Shown: positions 29,843-35,852 of the stretch, in pieces
Numbering within the stretch: the first letter of the stretch is position 1
Layout of the letters: each line of letters starts with the position of its first letter
NCBI GenBank assembly: GCA_947176605.1
Contig: CAMWRH010000026.1
Location: 1 to 35,852 of the forward strand
Source of the DNA: an uncultured Porphyromonadaceae bacterium
Lineage (GTDB): Bacteria > Bacteroidota > Bacteroidia > Bacteroidales > Muribaculaceae
DNA: 35,852 bases
Reading direction: 5' to 3'
Made by a program: the position numbers and the translations under genes
Notes under the pieces: model-generated
What the model was told of the DNA's origin: nothing
The model's input: the letters and a program-made list of their open reading frames with translations, nothing else
Databases searched by the model: none

Positions 29843-32416
29843 ATGAGAATTCCCGAAATCAACATAAAAATACCCCCAAGAATACTTGCCGCTATTGGAA
29901 TCCTTTGCCTCTGTACGCAGGTTCTTGCAGGGAGTATTGATTATACTGCAGTATTCGATGTGTCCAAATTCGATAGCTCCGGTATAACACTGTACGGCGA
30001 CCGTCAATACTCTATCTTGAAATGGGACGGTCTGGAAGAGTGTCAGGATGTCGGTGCCCCCAACATCCCGGAGGCAGTAGTTACCTTACTTGTACCCACG
30101 TTGTCCAATAACTTCTCAGTATCAGTTTCCGGGACAAGTACGAAAACTGAATCCCTGCAGTATTCCGTATGTCCGGTCATGCCGCCTATTCCCATTTCCA
30201 AGATTTATAAAGGATATACTCCTCCCATAATCGAACCGGACAAGGGTAAGTATAGCAAGTCTGCGTCACTTAATGCGGATGTGATTTCTGAAGATATAAT
30301 AGCCGGTATCTATCACATCGTTCGAATCCGGATATCGCCGATTGCATACAATGACTTTACCAATACGCTGGATATCTACTCAAAGTTGGATATAGTTTTA
30401 AACTATTCTGACTGTTCTGCTGAGGAAATGCCTCTTGAATGCGACTTACTTCAACATCATAAACTGCCGTTTCCACTGGAACATATCGTTGATAATCCGG
30501 AGGATGAATACCGTATGCTTGGACGTGCAAGGGTCGCAGCTCGAAATACACAGGTAGAAGAAGTGGACGAGTATCTTGTTATCGGTCCCTACTATTCTTA
30601 TGAGGCATTAAAACCCCTTTTAGATTGGAAAGCCCAAAAGGGTTATAGTGTCGTATTTGTACCCATTGAAAACATCTATACTCAGTATACTTCAGCAAAA
30701 GATCCCGGCATTGTAGATGATGCAGCTTCATTACGGGCGTTCATTAAGGACAGATATCAGAACTGTAGTGGTGACCTGTACTGCCTTTTGGTTGGTACGC
30801 CAGGCAAAACAAAAATGCCGCTGCGCTATTATACCAATGTTTCTCTAATTCATTCGACAGATACAACAATAATCAATGGGATGAATTTTACCCCAACAGA
30901 TTTATATTTCGGCAACGTGACTTATAACTGGCCATTGGTTTGGAATACCCATAATAATTGCTATGTTATCCCATGGGAATCCGCAAACACTGTAAACCTT
31001 CATACTCCAGACGTGGTCATTGGTCGATTGTTATGTACTGATAATCAAGAAATATCAAACTATATAGAAAAGCTCTTTCTTTATGAAAGCAATCCTGGGT
31101 ATGGAGATAATGAGTACCTGAATAACGCCTTTGTCTTTGAACAAGATGCATATACATCTCTCATAAATAAGGCCTCTGATGTAATCACAGAACTTTCCAA
31201 ACATTACCATACTACTCTATTTCAAGATAATAAATCAGATGGCATAGTATGGCCTGAAGGGAAAGATGTACTAAATCAAATGCGAGTGTCCGGTTATAAT
31301 AGCTGGTATGGACATGGCGCACCTAACCATGTTGCAGTATCAGCCGGAAATCAGAACCCTGCAAAATCTGAAGATTTCAGAGAGTGGCGTGGTCTGACTG
31401 CTCAAGAAAGCTATACGGAAAAAGTAATTAATGGCGGAGACCTGACACCTCTTGTATGCTATGAGCATCAAGGGCTGGACTTATTGGATAATATCAACTA
31501 CCCCAGCATTGTATATTCTATAAGCTGTGACAATGCCCCTATGGATGTATTCATGGGAGATAATGGGAATAATCTTTATGATGCAAAATACAATATGGCT
31601 TCCGCATTTACAGTAGCCGGGCTATATGGAGGAGTGGCATTTCTTGGTAACTGTAGGGCAGGTCTCGTATATTCCTCTCCACCTGTTGAGAAAAATTTTA
31701 TCAAAGGACTTTCCATCAATCCATGTATCGGTAAAGCCCAGATGTATTCCAAGTTCTACCATGCAACAGATAACAAAACCACCGCTCACGTATTGCATAC
31801 ACATTACTTATGCGGTGAACCGGAATTTTCCGTGTGGTTAGGCAAACCGAAAGATAGCAATGCGTCAATAGTATGGAATGGTGATTACATTGACATCTCA
31901 GCTCCAGAACTTATTGGGGCGAAAGTCGTTGAGTTTAGCGGTACCGGAGAATATGAAGTATCTCAAATGACTTCTTCTTTAATCTCAATAACAGGATGCC
32001 AATCAAAATTATACCCACTGGCTCCGTTTACAGCTTATGGTATATGGAAAGATGGATACCTCCCGATTGTTGAATTGCGTCATATGAACGGTAGAATTGG
32101 CAAAGGTAATTTCCGGTTCATTGTAAGAAGAACAGTTTTGGGTTCTTCCAATGATGTATATAATGGTCGTATCACGATGCTGAGTCTTGAAGATGATGTA
32201 AAATTGAATGTCTGGACAATTGACGAACTTCATCTTGACTTTGGGTTCATCATGAAAGGGAATGCAAGCTTCACATCCGACAGACAACGAATCGCCAATA
32301 TTCATAACTGCAAAATAGCCGATAATGCAAACCTCTCTGTAAAAGGGGAAGGAACTATTATAGGAAGTGGGTTCTGCATTCAAAAAGGAGCTACAATGTC
32401 TATTTTACCTAAATAA
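29843..32416 (+). CDS. Gingipain-like C25 cysteine peptidase
   Basis: An 857-residue exported peptidase of family C25. A signal peptide (ILAAIGILCLCTQVLAG) precedes a propeptide-like region to about residue 240. The catalytic domain opens with EYLVIGPYYSYEALKPLLDW and KAQKGYSVVFVPIENIYTQY. The catalytic histidine is His491 in SWYGHGAPNH, and the nucleophile is Cys562 in YSISCDNAP; their spacing (71 residues) is about twice that of RgpB. The C-terminal about 190 residues are beta-rich and end in NANLSVKGEGTIIGSGFCIQ, a short repeat-like sequence. No classical T9SS domain is visible, although family members are usually T9SS cargo or the sortase PorU. It is translated from the same mRNA as the S74 gene and the following gene (11-base gap). 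Confidence 0.9.
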   Translation: MRIPEINIKIPPRILAAIGILCLCTQVLAGSIDYTAVFDVSKFDSSGITLYGDRQYSILKWDGLEECQDVGAPNIPEAVVTLLVPTLSNNFSVSVSGTSTKTESLQYSVCPVMPPIPISKIYKGYTPPIIEPDKGKYSKSASLNADVISEDIIAGIYHIVRIRISPIAYNDFTNTLDIYSKLDIVLNYSDCSAEEMPLECDLLQHHKLPFPLEHIVDNPEDEYRMLGRARVAARNTQVEEVDEYLVIGPYYSYEALKPLLDWKAQKGYSVVFVPIENIYTQYTSAKDPGIVDDAASLRAFIKDRYQNCSGDLYCLLVGTPGKTKMPLRYYTNVSLIHSTDTTIINGMNFTPTDLYFGNVTYNWPLVWNTHNNCYVIPWESANTVNLHTPDVVIGRLLCTDNQEISNYIEKLFLYESNPGYGDNEYLNNAFVFEQDAYTSLINKASDVITELSKHYHTTLFQDNKSDGIVWPEGKDVLNQMRVSGYNSWYGHGAPNHVAVSAGNQNPAKSEDFREWRGLTAQESYTEKVINGGDLTPLVCYEHQGLDLLDNINYPSIVYSISCDNAPMDVFMGDNGNNLYDAKYNMASAFTVAGLYGGVAFLGNCRAGLVYSSPPVEKNFIKGLSINPCIGKAQMYSKFYHATDNKTTAHVLHTHYLCGEPEFSVWLGKPKDSNASIVWNGDYIDISAPELIGAKVVEFSGTGEYEVSQMTSSLISITGCQSKLYPLAPFTAYGIWKDGYLPIVELRHMNGRIGKGNFRFIVRRTVLGSSNDVYNGRITMLSLEDDVKLNVWTIDELHLDFGFIMKGNASFTSDRQRIANIHNCKIADNANLSVKGEGTIIGSGFCIQKGATMSILPK

Positions 32417-32427
32417 GAACAAGAATC

Positions 32428-33372
32428 ATGAAACTGATAGCCAAAATAAAACTACTGATACTGAGCCTTTGCATCCTATCAGGCTTAAATATCTCTGCCG
32501 ATGACGCTGTGCGTCTCATTCGGGAAGACCGGATGTGGGAGTATTTTCGAGCAATCGGAGATCCATTCAACAATGATATCATTCAATTCAAATTCGATGG
32601 TACTGAGGTGGTTAATGGAATTGAGTATCATCTGCTCAAAGCACACAAGCATCTGAGGATAAATAAGGAACTGCACGAGTGTCAGGATTTAATTGCAATA
32701 GGACTGTCTGAATATCCTACAATCCGGATGCGGGAAGTTGATGGCGTGATTTATCGATTGTATGACGATGTCTGCACTGAAGAGAAAGACATCGAAACCG
32801 TCGTCATGGACTTCAACAAATCTGTGGGAGAAAAAGTCAATGTCCCTATCAATCCTGTAGAATGGGATCCCCTCCCTGAATTTATCAATACCGGAGATGA
32901 AATATATAATATGGAAGTGATCTCTACTGATACACAATCCATCGATGGCGAAAACTGTAGGGTTCTAACGATGCGACTGGATCAGGATCACGGATCATCA
33001 GGGTTCTTACCGCGTGCTTATTATAAAATTGTAGAAGGCTTAGGTCCTGTCTATGTTGACAATCCTTTATGCCAACAAGGTACTATTGCAATGCTTGAGA
33101 GTTGGGAAATTATAACAACTTTTTCGTGTACTGAACATCGACTTAACTGCGTATATGATGGGGACGACAATATAATCTACCGCTCGGAGACTTATTACGA
33201 CTGGTACGCGGATTCTGTCGGCTGGACAGGCATTGAGCATGTGGATGACAGTATGGAGGATATCCGGTATTACGACATGCAGGGACACCGCATCATCAAG
33301 CCTACTGGCACACATAAAATCTTGAAGAAGAGCCCCGACGGTAAATCCGTCATTGTTATCTCCGGAAATTAA
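32428..33372 (+). CDS. Secreted protein of unknown family, paralogue 1
   Basis: A 314-residue exported protein with its own signal peptide (KLLILSLCILSGLNISA), different from that of the next two paralogues. The mature part starts with DDAVRLIREDRMWEYFR, whose 45 coding bases are identical to those of the paralogues. A diverged, beta-rich middle follows, then IVEGLGPV and a conserved tail (YADSVGWTG, IRYYDMQGHRI, ILKKSPDGKSVIVISGN). The tail resembles the short C-terminal segment of many secreted Bacteroidales proteins, including the amylase here. No enzymatic motif is visible. It is the third gene of the S74-C25 operon. The function is not recognised. Confidence 0.88.
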   Translation: MKLIAKIKLLILSLCILSGLNISADDAVRLIREDRMWEYFRAIGDPFNNDIIQFKFDGTEVVNGIEYHLLKAHKHLRINKELHECQDLIAIGLSEYPTIRMREVDGVIYRLYDDVCTEEKDIETVVMDFNKSVGEKVNVPINPVEWDPLPEFINTGDEIYNMEVISTDTQSIDGENCRVLTMRLDQDHGSSGFLPRAYYKIVEGLGPVYVDNPLCQQGTIAMLESWEIITTFSCTEHRLNCVYDGDDNIIYRSETYYDWYADSVGWTGIEHVDDSMEDIRYYDMQGHRIIKPTGTHKILKKSPDGKSVIVISGN

Positions 33373-33593
33373 CCATGTTTAGATTGAAGTCGTTTTACTT
33401 TTTCATCCGTAAGTTCATTAGGATTTTAAGCAGATAGGAATACATGAAAAGGGAACATTGTGGGCCAAATTATTGATAGAAGGATTTATATCTGCCGAAT
33501 ATCAATAGTGGCTAACCTCAAGAAATGTAGCTTGGCGGAACGTAAAAAATTTAAACGACTTCAAGTACATAGTGTCAACCCAACACATACACC
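33373..33593. repeat. Intergenic spacer, copy 1
   Basis: A spacer of 221 bases almost the same as that at 34599-34840. Its ends TTGAAGTCGTTTTACTTTTT and AAATTTAAACGACTTCAA are a decayed version of the perfect inverted repeat in copy 2. A 28-codon remnant-like frame (DFKQIGIHEKGTLWAKLLIE, then GFISAEYQ and stop) is kept in both copies. No promoter was recognised. Confidence 0.8.
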
Positions 33594-34598
33594 ATGAACA
33601 TTAAAAAAATCCTTATCGGAATGACGCTGATCAGCTCGGCTCTCAGCGTATCCGCCCAAAGTCATATTGATTCCGATTCCTCATCTGCAACTGCTGATGA
33701 CGCTGTGCGTCTCATTCGGGAAGACCGGATGTGGGAGTATGTACGGTATACAGGTGTAGCATATGAACGGGAGATTATCCAACTGCAGTTTGATGGTACG
33801 GAGGTGGTAGATGGTGTGGAGTATAACCTGCTCAATGTGCGGAATCACTTTAAGACCAATCGTGAAACTCACTCGTATCTTGACCTTATGTCGGAAAACG
33901 GTATACCCATTGAGCATAAACCCGTCAGAATGCGTGAATCTGGGGGAAGGGTATATCGCATATATGAAGAACTTTGGTGCGACAGCGAGCCTACAGAAGT
34001 CCTTATCATGGATTTCAACCTTAATAAATATGATGATGCCAACCTGCACGTCGGATATTCACACTGGCGTGAAATAACAGAAATTCTATTCCCCCCCAAG
34101 TGGGATTTTGAGGATTTTGGCTATAAAATGACTGTATTCAATACGGATACGGAAATGGTAGATGGTGAAATATGCCGGAGTGTAAGCATAACGGCTCATA
34201 TGCCTGAAGAATTGTCATACACGATCGGATGCTTTCAGATAGTGGAAGGTATAGGGCCGGTGAAATGTACGAAAGCTCCGGATGTGGAGCGCGGACCTTT
34301 ACGTGAAGGTACAATCGCAATGCTTGAACATTATGATGATGTAACGGCTTTCCCAGATACCGGATTCTTCCTTAACAACGTTTATAATGCCAAAAAGCAG
34401 ATTATATATTCCGGATTAAATTACAACTGGTACGCGGATTCTGTCGGCTGGACGGGTGTTGAGCAGGTGGATGAGGGGATGGAGGAAATCCGGTATTACG
34501 ATATGCAAGGTCACCGAATCTTGAATCCTACAGGCTCGGAGAAAATCCTGAAGAAAAGCCCCGACGGTAAATCCGTCATTGTTATCTCCGGAAATTAA
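33594..34598 (+). CDS. Secreted protein of unknown family, paralogue 2
   Basis: A 334-residue exported protein carrying the signal peptide of the S74 gene (MNIKKILIGMTLISSALSVS), then a short Ser/Asp linker (SHIDSDSSSATA) not found in paralogue 1. The DDAVRLIREDRMWEYVR segment follows. The first about 100 residues and the last about 110 are almost identical to paralogue 3. The middle (about 135-205) differs by substitutions and small length changes. The last roughly 340 coding bases differ from paralogue 3 at only one or two positions. No catalytic motif is seen. It is separated from paralogue 1 by a 221-base spacer without a recognisable promoter. Confidence 0.88.
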   Translation: MNIKKILIGMTLISSALSVSAQSHIDSDSSSATADDAVRLIREDRMWEYVRYTGVAYEREIIQLQFDGTEVVDGVEYNLLNVRNHFKTNRETHSYLDLMSENGIPIEHKPVRMRESGGRVYRIYEELWCDSEPTEVLIMDFNLNKYDDANLHVGYSHWREITEILFPPKWDFEDFGYKMTVFNTDTEMVDGEICRSVSITAHMPEELSYTIGCFQIVEGIGPVKCTKAPDVERGPLREGTIAMLEHYDDVTAFPDTGFFLNNVYNAKKQIIYSGLNYNWYADSVGWTGVEQVDEGMEEIRYYDMQGHRILNPTGSEKILKKSPDGKSVIVISGN

Positions 34599-34840
34599 CC
34601 ATGTTTAGATTGAAGTCGTTTAAACTTTTTCATCCGTAAGGTTCATTCCGGAAGCTTCATTAAGATTTTAAGCAGATAGGAATACATGAAAAGGGGACAT
34701 TGCGGGCCAAATTATTGATAGAAGGATTTATATCTGCCGAATATCAATAGTGGCCAACCTCAAGAAATGTAGCTTGGCGGACGTAAAAAGTTTAAACGAC
34801 TTCAAATACATAGTGTCAACCCAAAACCAACACATACACC
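34599..34840. repeat. Intergenic spacer, copy 2, with 21-bp inverted repeats
   Basis: A perfect 21-bp inverted repeat (34610-34630 and 34785-34805; outer end TTGAAGTCGTTTAAAC) encloses 154 bases, giving a 196-bp element with the look of a MITE. No target-site duplication is obvious. The interior is shared with copy 1 and includes the same remnant-like frame. Confidence 0.8.
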
Positions 34841-35839
34841 ATGAACATTAAAAAAATCCTTATCGGAATGACGCTGATCAGCTCGGCTCTCAGCGTATCC
34901 GCCCAAAGTCATATTGATTCCGATTCCTCATCTGCAACTGCTGATGACGCTGTGCGTCTCATTCGGGAAGACCGGATGTGGGAGTATGTACGGTATACAG
35001 GTGTAGCATATGAACGGGAGATTATCCAACTGCAGTTTGAGGGTACGGAGGTGGTAGATGGTGTGGAGTATAGCCTGCTCAATGTGAGGAATCACTTCAA
35101 GACCAATAGTGGAACCAACTCGTATCTTGACCTCATGTCGGAAAACGGCGTACCCATTGAGCATAAACCTGTCAGAATGCGCGAATCTGAAGGAAGGATA
35201 TATCGCATATATGATAAAGCCGGGTGTGACAGTGAACCTAATGAAGTCCTTATTATGGATTTCAACCTTAATAAGGATGAGGATGCCAACCTGCACGTCG
35301 GATATTCATTCTTAGCACGTCCAATAAAGGAGATCCTGTTTCCAGAAGAATTGGATGTTGATTATAAAATGACTGTATTCGATACTGACACTGAAATTGT
35401 GGATGGTGAGATATGCCGGAGTGTAAGCATGACGCTTCATATGCCTATTGATCCGTCATACTCATTCGGATACTTTCAGATAGTGGAAGGTATAGGGCCG
35501 GTGAAATGCACGAAAGCTCCGGATGTGGAGCGCGGACCTTTACGTGAAGGTACAATCGCAATGCTTGAACATTATGATGATGTAACGGCTTTCCCAGATA
35601 CCGGATTCTTCCTTAACAACGTTTATAATGCCAAAAAGCAGATTATATATTCCGGATTAAATTACAACTGGTACGCGGATTCTGTCGGCTGGACGGGTGT
35701 TGAGCAGGTGGATGAGGGGATGGAGGAAATCCGGTATTACGATATGCAAGGTCACCGAATCTTGAATCCTACAGGCTCGGAGAAAATCCTGAAGAAAAGC
35801 CCCGACGGTAAATCCGTCATTGTTATCTCCGGAAATTAA
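34841..35839 (+). CDS. Secreted protein of unknown family, paralogue 3
   Basis: A 332-residue exported protein and a close paralogue of the gene 1247 bases upstream. It has the same signal peptide, the same Ser/Asp linker and the same C-terminal third (from QIVEGIGPVKCTKAPDVERG to the end). The middle diverges (for example SFLARPIKEILFPEELDVDY versus SHWREITEILFPPKWDFEDF in paralogue 2). After its stop the sequence again enters the common spacer (AACCATGTTTAGATT) at the window edge, so another unit may follow. No enzymatic motif is visible. The function is not recognised. Confidence 0.88.
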   Translation: MNIKKILIGMTLISSALSVSAQSHIDSDSSSATADDAVRLIREDRMWEYVRYTGVAYEREIIQLQFEGTEVVDGVEYSLLNVRNHFKTNSGTNSYLDLMSENGVPIEHKPVRMRESEGRIYRIYDKAGCDSEPNEVLIMDFNLNKDEDANLHVGYSFLARPIKEILFPEELDVDYKMTVFDTDTEIVDGEICRSVSMTLHMPIDPSYSFGYFQIVEGIGPVKCTKAPDVERGPLREGTIAMLEHYDDVTAFPDTGFFLNNVYNAKKQIIYSGLNYNWYADSVGWTGVEQVDEGMEEIRYYDMQGHRILNPTGSEKILKKSPDGKSVIVISGN

Positions 35840-35852
35840 CCATGTTTAGATT

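Overview
The window reads as chromosomal DNA from a member of the Bacteroidales, most plausibly a Muribaculaceae-like gut anaerobe. The evidence is the gene content (hpt-adk pair, DUF3316-type protein, RhuM, gingipain-like C25 peptidase, type IX secretion (T9SS) sorting tail, S41 lipoprotein). It is also the promoters: at least six show the Bacteroidetes pattern TTG-N19..21-TAnnTTTG, with no strong Shine-Dalgarno sequences. No rRNA, tRNA, CRISPR array or intact insertion sequence was seen. The family assignment is inference.

Layout. 0-2.1 kb: Kup potassium transporter (-). 2.2-7.1 kb: a two-gene unit of a SNF2-family helicase and a protein whose C-terminal half looks like the XPB/Ssl2 helicase-associated region. 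7.1-8.7 kb: a His-rich CDF zinc-type efflux protein (-) diverging from a one-domain MGMT/ATL-like DNA repair protein (+), with a perfect 10-bp dyad between them. 8.6-14.7 kb: a TPR-like protein of unknown function (-) and a glutamate synthase large subunit (-) without a neighbouring small subunit. 14.8-17.7 kb: a C-terminally truncated RhuM, an AIM24/TIGR00266 protein with a foldable leader, and a TerB-like protein. 17.8-21.3 kb: YitT membrane protein (+) and a secreted modular alpha-amylase (-), separated by a strong bidirectional terminator. 21.4-22.8 kb: adk and hpt (-). 22.8-23.4 kb: a 666-bp intergenic region with a probable small minus-strand transcript. 23.3-27.1 kb: topoisomerase IV subunit A overlapping a DUF3316-type protein. 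27.14-27.27 kb: 18 tandem heptamers leading directly to an S41 lipoprotein peptidase (27.3-28.3 kb).

The most unusual region is 28.3-35.85 kb. It is visibly more AT-rich than the rest. After a REP-like hairpin cluster and a good promoter there is an operon of (i) a secreted protein with an S74 intramolecular chaperone domain and a T9SS-like sorting tail, (ii) a C25 (gingipain-type) cysteine peptidase and (iii) a secreted protein of unknown family. Two tandem paralogues of (iii) follow, with near-identical ends and diverged middles, and the array appears to run past the right edge. An identical 85-bp block covering the start codon and signal peptide is shared by the S74 gene and a paralogue that is otherwise unrelated to it. 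This suggests recombination of secretion-signal cassettes in a surface-protein diversification locus. That interpretation is inference, but the sequence identities are directly visible.
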